Notes under the pieces: model-generated
The model's database searches: none
The model's input: the letters and a program-made list of their open reading frames with translations, nothing else
What the model was told of the DNA's origin: nothing
In this document: piece by piece, positions 8,305 to 16,825 of the stretch
Position numbering within the stretch: the stretch's first letter is position 1
Layout of the letters: each line of letters starts with the position of its first letter
Program-made: the position numbers and the translations under genes
Source of the DNA: CBFDBF01 sp050291465
Lineage (GTDB): Bacteria; Pseudomonadota; Gammaproteobacteria; Chromatiales; Chromatiaceae
Reading direction: 5' to 3'
Assembly: GCA_050291465.1 (NCBI GenBank)
Contig: JBNKJV010000002.1
Span: 124,001 to 188,000, forward strand
DNA: 64,000 bases

Positions 8305-8876
8305 CCGACATCGAACGCAATCGACAACGCCTGGCCGAATTTCTCCTCGGAGAGGAGCAGGTGCTGGAGTTCAAAATCGACAGTACCCCGGAGCAGCGCA
8401 TCGCCACCATCTACGCCATCGTTTTCCCGGGATGGGCGAAAGCCCGTTTCTATCTGAATTTTCTGATCGCGCGTATCGCCCGCATCATCGACTGGTCCCC
8501 GGCGAAGGTCTTTCTATATCGTCTCACCGGCATGAAGATCGGCAAGGGGGTTTTTATCTCCCCGGATGTTATCCTCGATCCCCACTTCCCCGCTCTGATC
8601 GAGATCGGTGATTACGCCATCATCGGCTGGGGTACCCACCTCTTTACCCACGAATACAGCCGCAACAAATACCGTGTGGGCCGTATCAGTGTCGGTGCCG
8701 GTGCGGTGATCGGCGGTTTCAGTATCATACGCGGCGGAGTGCGAATCGGCGACAACGCCCAGGTGGCCTCCACCTGTATCGTCTACAAGGATGTGCCGGA
8801 AAACTACTATCTCGACAGCGAAGTCCTGCTTACCCGGGCGCTGCTGGATGTCCGTAGGGAGGAGCGACATGGCTGA
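8301..8876 (+). CDS. Left-handed beta-helix (hexapeptide) acyltransferase
   Basis: A 191-residue protein of the hexapeptide-repeat acyltransferase group. Repeats run from about residue 75 to 165 (GMKIGKGVFISPDVIL, IEIGDYAIIGWGTHLF, ISVGAGAVIGGFSII, VRIGDNAQVASTCIV), with a THEY histidine in the position of the catalytic base. An N-terminal part (about residues 30-70) is hydrophobic and may associate with the membrane. It starts at a GTG that overlaps the previous stop. It may add an acyl or acetyl group to the lipid made by this operon; the substrate cannot be told from sequence. Confidence 0.78.
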   Translation: MTDIERNRQRLAEFLLGEEQVLEFKIDSTPEQRIATIYAIVFPGWAKARFYLNFLIARIARIIDWSPAKVFLYRLTGMKIGKGVFISPDVILDPHFPALIEIGDYAIIGWGTHLFTHEYSRNKYRVGRISVGAGAVIGGFSIIRGGVRIGDNAQVASTCIVYKDVPENYYLDSEVLLTRALLDVRREERHG

Positions 8877-10242
8877 TCTGCCCAAGCGTATCCATCATCA
8901 CACTCAGGCGCTCTGTCCCCAATGCCGGGAGAAGGTGCCGGCGCGGGTGGTGGAGGTCGACAACAAGGTATATCTGGAGAAGTTCTGCCGGACCCATGGC
9001 GAGAGTCGGGCGCTGATCTGCTCCGATATCGAGTGGTACCGCAGCAGCCTGAACTACGTGAAGCCACGCCAGCACCCCCTCGACGGCGCGGTGAAAGAGT
9101 TTCGCGGTTGTCCGGAATCCTGTGGATCCTGTCCGGAACATCAGCAGCATACCTGCCTGCCGGTGGTGGAGATCACCACCCACTGTAACCTCAGTTGCCC
9201 GGTGTGCCTCAAGGATTTGAATAAGAAAGAATGGATGAGCCGGGACGATTTTGCGGGTATTGTCGATAACCTTATCCATTGTGAAGGGCGTATCGATGTG
9301 CTCAATCTCAGCGGTGGTGAACCCACCATACATCCGGAGTTGATCGATTTTCTTCATCTCGCCCGGGAGAAGGGGATAGTGCAATCCACGGTTTCCACCA
9401 ATGGTCTGCAGTTTCTGAAGAAGCCGGCGTTTCGCCGCGCCTTTAAGAAGACGGGGGCGATCGCCGCCCTGCAGTTCGACGGTTTTCGCGCGGATACCTA
9501 TGAACGTCTGCGCGGAAGTGATCTCTCGCGCGAAAAGCTGGAGATCATCGCGCTGCTGGAAGAGGAGGACATCCCCTATTCTCTGGTGGCTACCGTTGCC
9601 AGGGGCGTCAATGATGAGGAAGTGACCGATATCGTCGACTATTTCTTCGAATCCCGGGCCATGAGCCTGATGCTGCAGCCCGTCAGTCTTACCGGCGAGG
9701 CGCAGCAATTCGGCGAAGATTACAAGCTGACCATCCCCGATCTGGTGCGGGACATCGAGCGCAGCCCGTTCGTTACCCCCGGAGACTTCAATCCGCTGCC
9801 TTGTTCACATTACTCCTGTTTCGCCCTGGCTTATTATTTCGTGCTTGGGGACGGGCGTTTCCTGAGCATGAAGGAGTTTCTCGGTAATGACGAATATCTT
9901 AATGTGATCGCGAACAAGACATTGCCCGGACTCGACAGCGCCGGTTTTGAGAGTATCCGCAACCGGCTTTATGACGTCTGGTCGTTGTGTGACGCCGATT
10001 CTCTCAGCGAGCAGGCGCTGAAACGTATACAGCAGGTTCTGCGGGAGGTCTCCTCGGAAAAACTGACGCCGCAGATGGCCTTCGCCATCGGCGCACGTTC
10101 CATGAAGGCGATCTTTATCCACGAGTTCATGGATGCGGCGACTCTGGACTTTGCCCGTTTGATAAAGTGCTGTAATCCCTATCCGCAACCGGACGGACGG
10201 CTGGTGCCCATATGCGCCCAGAACGTATTCTTTCAGGAATAG
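8869..10242 (+). CDS. Large radical SAM enzyme, Tes-like (paralog 2)
   Basis: A 457-residue paralog of the protein at 6176. It has the same plan: an N-terminal cysteine-rich part (LCPQCREK, then FCRTHG), GCPESCGSCPEH, the SAM-cluster motif CNLSCPVC with C106, C110 and C113, NLSGGEPTIHP, and a C-terminal LIKCCNPYPQPDGRLVPICA that keeps the same cysteine spacing as paralog 1. The ATG at 8869 overlaps the acyltransferase by 8 bp. Two diverged copies in one operon suggest two successive or differently placed radical steps on the same acyl substrate. The link to the Tes family rests on architecture read by eye. Confidence 0.85.
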   Translation: MADLPKRIHHHTQALCPQCREKVPARVVEVDNKVYLEKFCRTHGESRALICSDIEWYRSSLNYVKPRQHPLDGAVKEFRGCPESCGSCPEHQQHTCLPVVEITTHCNLSCPVCLKDLNKKEWMSRDDFAGIVDNLIHCEGRIDVLNLSGGEPTIHPELIDFLHLAREKGIVQSTVSTNGLQFLKKPAFRRAFKKTGAIAALQFDGFRADTYERLRGSDLSREKLEIIALLEEEDIPYSLVATVARGVNDEEVTDIVDYFFESRAMSLMLQPVSLTGEAQQFGEDYKLTIPDLVRDIERSPFVTPGDFNPLPCSHYSCFALAYYFVLGDGRFLSMKEFLGNDEYLNVIANKTLPGLDSAGFESIRNRLYDVWSLCDADSLSEQALKRIQQVLREVSSEKLTPQMAFAIGARSMKAIFIHEFMDAATLDFARLIKCCNPYPQPDGRLVPICAQNVFFQE

Positions 10243-10244
10243 CG

Positions 10245-11261
10245 ATGCATAGCTCGATTAAACATATCAAATACCTGAACAATTTCCTGCGCCGGCGTCT
10301 GGTGCACCTCAATCTGCAGCTTCTCTATCAGTGTAATTTCCGCTGCAGAATCTGCGACTTCTGGCAGGAGGAATACCGTCATGCGCCCAGGCTTACGCTG
10401 CAGGATATGCAGATCGTGAGCGAAAAACTGCGTGCGCTGTCACCGCTGATTGTTTCCATCGGGGGTGGGGAGCCGTTGATTCATAAGGATCTGACAGAAA
10501 TTATCCGGCTGCTTGCTCGTGACCACTTTCCGGTAATGATCTGCAACGGTTGGTATATGACCCCGGAAAAGGCGCGCGCCATGTTCGAGGCCGGTCTATG
10601 CGAAATAAGCATCTCGGTGGATTACGCCGACCCCGCACGGCATGATGAGCAGCGCGGCGTGGCGGGTGCTTTTGATCGTGCCGTCCAGGCGTTAGAGATG
10701 CTGCAGCGCAACCGTACTCATCGCATGCAGCGGGTGCATATGATTTCAGTGGTCATGGAAGATAACCTGGATGAGATTGAGCCGTTGATCAGGCTCGCCA
10801 GGGAGATCGGGGTAACCTACCTGGTAACCATGTACAGCCACGGACGCGGCAAGAAGCCGAACATGGATTCGCGGGAGGATGTCAGTAAACGTCTGCTGGA
10901 TCTGCGCAAGCGATACGGTAACTTCGTCGCGATCCGCGGCTATCTCACACAATTCACCCAGGCCATGAACGAAGGCGTCAGTCCCTGTTTTGCGGGGCGG
11001 AACCTGTTCAATATCGACTGCCAGGGTAACGTCACCCGCTGTATCGACCGTCTGGACCAGCTGGCCGGGAACATCTTCAGGGATGATATTAGGTCTATCC
11101 AACAGAATCTGTTACGTCAGTTCGAGGCGGAGGACTGCAGCGCCTGCTGGACCAGTTGTCGCGGGAACTTTGAAACCCTGATGTATGGGCAGGAGCGCTG
11201 GCGCAATCTGATCGACGGTTATCGAATCACCAAAGGGATACCTCTGGTAGTGACACAATGA
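10245..11261 (+). CDS. Radical SAM protein with SPASM-like cysteine-rich C-terminus
   Basis: A 338-residue radical SAM enzyme. The SAM cluster ligands are C30, C34 and C37 in CNFRCRICDFW, and SIGGGEPLIH is the GGE motif. The C-terminal third has cysteines in FAGRNLFNIDCQGNVTRC and in EDCSACWTSCRGN, the pattern of a SPASM or twitch domain binding auxiliary Fe-S clusters. I chose the ATG at 10245, 2 bp after the previous stop; another at 10212 would overlap it. It shares a 4-bp overlap with the downstream methyltransferase-like gene. It is unrelated in domain plan to the two large radical SAM proteins. Confidence 0.83.
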   Translation: MHSSIKHIKYLNNFLRRRLVHLNLQLLYQCNFRCRICDFWQEEYRHAPRLTLQDMQIVSEKLRALSPLIVSIGGGEPLIHKDLTEIIRLLARDHFPVMICNGWYMTPEKARAMFEAGLCEISISVDYADPARHDEQRGVAGAFDRAVQALEMLQRNRTHRMQRVHMISVVMEDNLDEIEPLIRLAREIGVTYLVTMYSHGRGKKPNMDSREDVSKRLLDLRKRYGNFVAIRGYLTQFTQAMNEGVSPCFAGRNLFNIDCQGNVTRCIDRLDQLAGNIFRDDIRSIQQNLLRQFEAEDCSACWTSCRGNFETLMYGQERWRNLIDGYRITKGIPLVVTQ

Positions 11262-11905
11262 ACGTCAAGAATACGAAGCTATATGGATGGGTCGTCAGAC
11301 ATCGGGAACGGCTGATCAACTACTACCTGTTCGTCAACATCGCCGGATTCATCCTCTGGCAGGCATACGGCATCGCACGCTCTTCCGGATTGAACGTTAT
11401 CGAGGTTTCCTTTCTGTTGCAGAACCTCGTGCTGGCGGGAGTGGTGTTGTTGCGCAAGGATCCTATTGCCATAGATAACAATCTCTGGCACCAGGCGGTG
11501 GCCCTGATCGCCTTTTTCTCCGGACTTGCGTTTATGGGGCGGACCCCTACAGGCGGGCCTATGGTGCAGCAACTTTCAACCGCGGTGCTGCTGGGCTCGA
11601 ATCTTCTCGGAATCTTTTCTCTTCTGCATCTAGGCAGGAGTTTCGGGATTTTAATCGCCTGTCGCGAGGTGCGTACCGGGGGCGTTTACAGCGTTATCCG
11701 TCATCCGATGTATGCCAGTGACATGTTGTTGCGCGTCGGTTACGTTATCAGCCATTTCTCCCCCTTTACCTTGGCGCTGGTTATTCTTTCATCGGGCTGC
11801 TATATCTACCGTGCTCTTCTTGAGGAGCGTTTCCTCGTGGAACAACCCGAGTATCCTGCCTATATGGAGCGCGTGCGCTATCGCTTTATCCCCGGTGTGT
11901 ATTAG
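11258..11905 (+). CDS. Isoprenylcysteine carboxylmethyltransferase (ICMT)-like membrane protein
   Basis: A 215-residue integral membrane protein with about five hydrophobic segments. The C-terminal part carries the signature of the ICMT/phospholipid methyltransferase group: GGVYSVIRHPMYASDMLLR, then a hydrophobic pair of helices, and EERFLVEQPEYPAYMERVRYRFIPG. Members methylate lipid or prenyl-cysteine carboxylates, or amine head groups, with SAM. Here it overlaps the upstream radical SAM gene by 4 bp and precedes another, so methylation of the operon's lipid product, for example a free carboxylate, is a reasonable inference. Confidence 0.8.
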   Translation: MNVKNTKLYGWVVRHRERLINYYLFVNIAGFILWQAYGIARSSGLNVIEVSFLLQNLVLAGVVLLRKDPIAIDNNLWHQAVALIAFFSGLAFMGRTPTGGPMVQQLSTAVLLGSNLLGIFSLLHLGRSFGILIACREVRTGGVYSVIRHPMYASDMLLRVGYVISHFSPFTLALVILSSGCYIYRALLEERFLVEQPEYPAYMERVRYRFIPGVY

Positions 11906-11928
11906 GGAAGTATCCGTATAGGGCTCCG

Positions 11929-12921
11929 GTGAATTCCTTCTTTAAGTTTCTCTATCATCGTGTGCTCGCAGGAGAGTCCCGTTGGTATCCCTTCCTCGGC
12001 ATCTATTACCTTACTTATCAATGTAAATTCCGTTGTCCCTATTGTGCCGACGGCGCTAACCGGCCTTATTACGAAAAACCGGACGAAGTGGTCCCGGCTG
12101 AAACCGTGTTGCAGGTCCTGAAGGGCATGCGGCGCTATTGCGAGCACGTGGTAATCACCGGCGGAGAGCCTCTCGAGCACGCGGACTCCGGTGCGGTATT
12201 GGCGGGACTGCCGGCACTGGGCTTCAAGACCGTGGCGCTCAATACCAATGGTGAAGAGGTCGGGGTCCATCTGCCGGCCATCGCGGCCGGCGTACACAGA
12301 CTGGTATTCAGTCTGGACACACTAATACCCGGTAAAGCGGATGCCTGGTTCGGTTGCGGTCCGGGAAAACTGGCGGATATTCTCGATAACATCGAAGCCG
12401 CCGCCGATTATCCGGGACGCCGCTACGAGATCGTCATCTCGGCGGTGGTTACACCCAATAATATCGATGATCTGTATGACGTTTACGAATATTCCCGCCG
12501 CCGCGGTTTTGTCTTCGCGGTCTGCCCGGAGCTGCAGGGCGTGCGACCCCCGGAAAAGCTGCGCCGGAGCGGGGAATACCGGAAATTATTCGATTTCCTT
12601 ATGGCGGAGAAGGCAAAAGGTGCCCCGGTTTTCGGTTCGCGCCTGTATCTTGAGCATATGCGCGACTTTCGCGACTTCCACTGCCGCCCTTTCGCGCTTC
12701 TTACGGTCTCCCCGGGAGGAGGGATCTACTATCCCTGCCTCGAGATCGGTCACCAGGCGGGCAATATCCTCGATTGCGGGGATCTGCACAGTCTGCGTGT
12801 CGCCGCACGGGAACTCTTCGGTCCGCCGCCGGCCTGCCGCTCACAATGTTTCTCGGCTTGCAGTCTCGGGTTATCGCTTATGATCGAACGGCCGATGTCG
12901 GTGATCGGTGAGAGGCCGTAA
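11929..12921 (+). CDS. Radical SAM protein, last gene of the lipid-type operon
   Basis: A 330-residue radical SAM enzyme starting at a GTG. SAM cluster ligands are C32, C36 and C39 in CKFRCPYCADG; VITGGEPLEH is the GGE motif. The C-terminal region has cysteines in DFHCRPF, GGGIYYPCLEIG and PACRSQCFSACSLG, again compatible with auxiliary clusters. It begins 23 bp after the ICMT-like gene and is the last member of the same-strand run. A 195-bp gap then separates it from ppdK. Substrate is unknown; it is only distantly similar to the radical SAM protein at 10245. Confidence 0.82.
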   Translation: MNSFFKFLYHRVLAGESRWYPFLGIYYLTYQCKFRCPYCADGANRPYYEKPDEVVPAETVLQVLKGMRRYCEHVVITGGEPLEHADSGAVLAGLPALGFKTVALNTNGEEVGVHLPAIAAGVHRLVFSLDTLIPGKADAWFGCGPGKLADILDNIEAAADYPGRRYEIVISAVVTPNNIDDLYDVYEYSRRRGFVFAVCPELQGVRPPEKLRRSGEYRKLFDFLMAEKAKGAPVFGSRLYLEHMRDFRDFHCRPFALLTVSPGGGIYYPCLEIGHQAGNILDCGDLHSLRVAARELFGPPPACRSQCFSACSLGLSLMIERPMSVIGERP

Positions 12922-13055
12922 GCAACTGCAGGAAAGAAAGGGTTTTATAACGACGCCATCTGTTAAAAAATGTCTTTTAAAGCCCACAAGGGTGAAAAAT
13001 AAGTGCTTTACTATGCTTTAAAGTTTATTAACTCGTGTCCGCAAATAGGAAAGTG

Positions 13056-13077
13056 GGGTCAACGACACCATTGACCC
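13056..13077 (+). repeat. Inverted repeat upstream of ppdK
   Basis: A 7-bp perfect inverted repeat (GGGTCAA, 8-bp loop, TTGACCC) lies 40 bp before the ppdK start, in the 12922-13116 gap between the radical SAM operon and ppdK. It could be an operator or an mRNA leader hairpin. The gap otherwise shows A/T-rich sequence around 12950-13035 that may contain the ppdK promoter, but no clear hexamer pair. Confidence 0.45.
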
Positions 13078-13116
13078 ATCAACGGCCAAGCATTCATTAG
13101 GGAGCGGTATCCAGCC

Positions 13117-15903
13117 ATGACACAACAGGAAATCAAATCGACTATTCAGTACGTCTTCTCCTTCGAGGAGGGCGACGGCAAAAATAAGAAACTCCTCGGC
13201 GGAAAAGGCGCCAATCTGTGCGAGATGACACAGATCGGTCTCAACGTGCCGCCGGGATTCGTAATTACCACGGAGGCCTGTCTCGACTACCTGGATTCCG
13301 AAAGCAAGGAACTTCCCTTGGCCCTGATGCAGGAAGTGCGGGCAAACGTTGCCAGAGTGGAGCAGGCGGCCGGGAGGAAGTTCGGGAATGGCGAAAATCC
13401 GTTATTGGTATCGGTCCGCTCCGGTTCCGCCCTCTCCATGCCCGGTATGATGGACACTATCCTCGATCTGGGGCTGAACCGTTCCACTCTGGAGGGGATT
13501 ATCAAGCAGACCGGGGACGAGCGGTTCGGGTATGACGCCTATCGGCGGTTTATCCAGCTCTTCGGCAAGGTGGCCCTGGGAGTGCCGGATGAGCTGTTCG
13601 ATGAACAGTTTGAGGCGGTCAAGCACCAGGCCGGGGTCGCCGTCGATGTGGGCCTCTCTGCCGGCGATTTGAAGGAGATCAGCGAACGGTTTCTTAAGGT
13701 TTATGAAGATCACACCGGCCGGCCTTTCCCGGAGGATCCTTATGAGCAGCTGGAGATTGCCATAAAGGCCGTATTCAACTCCTGGATGGGGAAGCGGGCG
13801 GTGGACTACCGCCGGGAATTCAACATCACACCAGCTATGGCCAACGGAACCGCGGTCAATGTCTGTACCATGGTGTTCGGTAACCGCGGCGACGATTCTG
13901 CGACCGGGGTTGCTTTTACCCGCAATCCGGCCACGGGCGAAAACAAGCTTTACGGGGAGTATCTGGTGAACGCCCAGGGCGAGGATGTGGTAGCCGGTAT
14001 TCGTACCCCCAAGGCCATCGATCGGATGGTGGACGAGATGCCGGAGATGGCGCGTCAGTTGGCGGAATTGCGCAACAAGCTGGAGCAGCACTACCAGGAG
14101 GTGCAGGACTTCGAGTTCACTATAGAAAAGGGCACCCTCTATTGTCTGCAGACCCGCAACGGCAAGATGAATGCCGCCGCCATGGTGCGCACCTCCGTAG
14201 AGATGGAGAAAGAGGGGCTGATAAGCAAAGAGCAGGCGCTGTTGCGGATAAACCCGGAGCTGTTGGAACAGATGCTCTTCCCCCGAATAGATACCACGGC
14301 AAAGGTCAAGCCGTTGGCGCAGGGGCTTGCGGCGTCCCCCGGTGCGGCCTGCGGTCATGCGGTGTTTGATGCGGACCGGGCGGAAATCCTGGGCAAGGGT
14401 GGAGGACAGAAAGTGATTCTGCTGCGGGAAGAGACCAAGCCTGAGGATATACACGGCTTCTTTGCATCCGAGGGTATCCTTACCAGCCGTGGCGGCAAGA
14501 CCTCCCATGCGGCGGTGGTGGCGCGTGGTATGGGTAAACCTTGCGTGGCGGGAGCCGAGGGCATCCAGGTGGATGTAATGCGCCGGGAAGCCTATGTGGG
14601 TGACGCCATTATCAAGGAAGGGGACCTCATCACTATCGACGGCACCAGCGGCAACGTCTACCTGGGCGAAATCCCTATGGTGGAGCCAGAGTTTTCCTCC
14701 GAGCTTAATACTCTGCTGGACTGGGCCGACGAGGCGGCAGAGCTGCGGGTCATGGCCAATGCCGATACTGCGCCCGACGCGGCCCGCGCCGTAAAATACG
14801 GTGCGCGGGGCATCGGATTGTGCCGTACGGAAAGGATGTTCAACGATCCGGAACGGCTGCCGGTGGTGATTGAGATGATCGTGGCGGAAGATGATGCCCA
14901 AAGGCAAGCCGCCCTGGACCGGCTTCTGCCCATGCAGCGGAACGATTTCATGGGGCTGTTCGAGGCCATGACACCCTGGCCGGTAACCATACGCCTGCTT
15001 GATCCTCCCATTCATGAGTTCCTGCCGGCGGAACGGCAGCTGCAGGATGAGCTGGAAAAACTGCATCATCTGCGCCAGTCCGCCCGTGGCATGGAGGTCC
15101 TGGCCGGAACCATGATGTTGTTACGGGAACCGGATAAGGCAAGGGAGGAAGCGGATACCCTGCGCCATGTGGTGGACGGACATTTGGTGGAAGAGGCCAT
15201 CGCCAAGAAGGAGACCATGCTGCGTAAGGTGCGGGCGTTATATGAGACAAATCCGATGCTGGGTCACCGCGGGGTTCGACTGGGTATTACCTTTCCGGAG
15301 ATATATGCCATGCAGATTCGGGCTATCCTGGAAGCGGCGGCGGAGTGTGCCAAAAAAGGAGTTGAGGTGCATCCCAAGATCAAGGTGCCGCAGGTCTGTA
15401 CCGTTCAGGAGCTGAAGCGGGTGCGAGAGCATGTGGATGAGATCGCAAAGGATGTTGAGCAGCAGTACGGTCACAAGGTCGACTTTCAGTTCGGCACCAT
15501 GATCGAGGTGGTGCGGGCCTGTATGCGGGCGGAATCCTTGGCCCAGGAGGTGGATTTCTTCTCCTTCGGCACCAACGATCTGACCCAGGCCACCTTCTCC
15601 TTCTCACGCGAAGATGCGGAGAATAAATTCCTGCCGATGTATAATGAAAACGCCATTCTTCAGGACAATCCGTTCGAGGTGCTTGATGTAAAAGGAGTGG
15701 GCAAGCTGATGGAGCTGGCGGTGACCTGGGGAAGGGGCGTTAAGCCGGATTTGAACGTCGGCATCTGCGGAGAACACGGCGGTCATCCTGGTTCGATTCG
15801 ATTCTGCCACCAGGCCGGGCTGAATTATGTGTCCTGTTCCGCGCCAAGGGTGCCGGTGGCCAGGTTGGCGGCGGCACATGCGGCACTTTTGTCTAAGATC
15901 TAG
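13117..15903 (+). CDS. ppdK: Pyruvate, phosphate dikinase
   Basis: A 928-residue PPDK, interconverting pyruvate, ATP and phosphate with phosphoenolpyruvate, AMP and PPi in the cytoplasm. The N-terminal nucleotide-binding domain begins KKLLGGKGANLCEM and includes SVRSGSALSMPGMMDT. The phosphohistidine domain has the catalytic histidine at about H464 in GGKTSHAAVVARG. The C-terminal PEP/pyruvate barrel ends with SFGTNDLTQATFSFSRED and a late NVGICGEHGG with the catalytic cysteine. Length matches bacterial PPDK (about 880-930). It appears monocistronic, with its own 195-bp upstream region, and likely serves gluconeogenesis or PPi-linked glycolysis. Confidence 0.97.
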   Translation: MTQQEIKSTIQYVFSFEEGDGKNKKLLGGKGANLCEMTQIGLNVPPGFVITTEACLDYLDSESKELPLALMQEVRANVARVEQAAGRKFGNGENPLLVSVRSGSALSMPGMMDTILDLGLNRSTLEGIIKQTGDERFGYDAYRRFIQLFGKVALGVPDELFDEQFEAVKHQAGVAVDVGLSAGDLKEISERFLKVYEDHTGRPFPEDPYEQLEIAIKAVFNSWMGKRAVDYRREFNITPAMANGTAVNVCTMVFGNRGDDSATGVAFTRNPATGENKLYGEYLVNAQGEDVVAGIRTPKAIDRMVDEMPEMARQLAELRNKLEQHYQEVQDFEFTIEKGTLYCLQTRNGKMNAAAMVRTSVEMEKEGLISKEQALLRINPELLEQMLFPRIDTTAKVKPLAQGLAASPGAACGHAVFDADRAEILGKGGGQKVILLREETKPEDIHGFFASEGILTSRGGKTSHAAVVARGMGKPCVAGAEGIQVDVMRREAYVGDAIIKEGDLITIDGTSGNVYLGEIPMVEPEFSSELNTLLDWADEAAELRVMANADTAPDAARAVKYGARGIGLCRTERMFNDPERLPVVIEMIVAEDDAQRQAALDRLLPMQRNDFMGLFEAMTPWPVTIRLLDPPIHEFLPAERQLQDELEKLHHLRQSARGMEVLAGTMMLLREPDKAREEADTLRHVVDGHLVEEAIAKKETMLRKVRALYETNPMLGHRGVRLGITFPEIYAMQIRAILEAAAECAKKGVEVHPKIKVPQVCTVQELKRVREHVDEIAKDVEQQYGHKVDFQFGTMIEVVRACMRAESLAQEVDFFSFGTNDLTQATFSFSREDAENKFLPMYNENAILQDNPFEVLDVKGVGKLMELAVTWGRGVKPDLNVGICGEHGGHPGSIRFCHQAGLNYVSCSAPRVPVARLAAAHAALLSKI

Positions 15904-15924
15904 CACCTTTAAATTGGGGTGGAC

Positions 15925-16815
15925 ATGAAGGGGAAAAGCGTATCACTGGTATTGGGCAGTGGTGGCGCCCGGGGACTGGCACATATCGGAATTATTGAGT
16001 GGCTGGAGGAGAATAATTTCGAGATCAGTTCTATTGCCGGTTCATCCATGGGCGCTTTGATCGGAGGTATCTATGCCGCCGGCAAACTTGAGGTATATTC
16101 CCGTTGGGTCAAAGCGCTGCAGCGAATCGATGTGATTCGGCTGTTGGATCTCTCTCTGAGCGCAAGTGGTCTGATCAAGGGAAACCGGATTATCGAGGCG
16201 TTACGGGATCTGGTCGGTGACCGCAATATCGAGGACTTGCCCATATCCTTCACCGCGGTGGCGACCAATATCCTCGACCAGAAGGAGGTTTGGCTTAATC
16301 ACGGTTCGCTGTTCGACGCCATTCATGCCTCCATCGCTATTCCCACTCTCTTCACGCCGGTTGCGTTTCGCGGCCGGATGCTGCTGGATGGAGGGCTCGT
16401 CAATCCGGTACCTATCGCTCCAACCCTGCGCGATAAGACCGATATTACTATCGCGGTCAACCTTGGTGCCAAACCGCAGCCGGAATTCGAACACCAGCCG
16501 GCGCCCGGAGAACAGCCGCAACAAGTGAAGGAAGACGGCTATCGGCGCCGAATCGTTCAGTTTATAGATACCGTGCAGAAGATGTTCGAGCAGGGCGAGA
16601 AGGAGGAGGAGGAGATCGGGTTATTCGATATCCTCTCCAGTACGATAGATACCATGCAGAATACTATCGCCCGGTTCCAACTGGCAGCCTATTCTCCCGA
16701 TATTATTATCGATATCCCCCGTAATACCTGTTCTTTTTATGAATTTGAACGGGCGCAGGAGATGATAGGTATCGGTCGGCAATATGCGGAACGGGTGGTC
16801 GGCGTTTATCTTTGA
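15925..16815 (+). CDS. Patatin-like phospholipase, RssA-like
   Basis: A 296-residue cytoplasmic patatin-fold protein. The oxyanion loop is GSGGARGLAHIG, the nucleophile is the serine of GSSMG (GXSXG) near residue 40, and the partner aspartate lies in DGGLVNPVP. Size and layout match RssA/YchK-type proteins. I prefer the ATG at 15925, which has GGGG 5 bp upstream, over a GTG at 15919. It lies 21 bp after ppdK and converges on the hybrid kinase gene, whose stop is 10 bp away. The lipid substrate is unknown. Confidence 0.85.
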   Translation: MKGKSVSLVLGSGGARGLAHIGIIEWLEENNFEISSIAGSSMGALIGGIYAAGKLEVYSRWVKALQRIDVIRLLDLSLSASGLIKGNRIIEALRDLVGDRNIEDLPISFTAVATNILDQKEVWLNHGSLFDAIHASIAIPTLFTPVAFRGRMLLDGGLVNPVPIAPTLRDKTDITIAVNLGAKPQPEFEHQPAPGEQPQQVKEDGYRRRIVQFIDTVQKMFEQGEKEEEEIGLFDILSSTIDTMQNTIARFQLAAYSPDIIIDIPRNTCSFYEFERAQEMIGIGRQYAERVVGVYL

Positions 16816-16825
16816 GTGAAGTTTC

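Noticed and set aside
13402..15069. A 555-codon minus-strand frame inside ppdK
   Set aside because: It mirrors the codon structure of ppdK, has no recognisable domain, and ppdK is certain on the plus strand.
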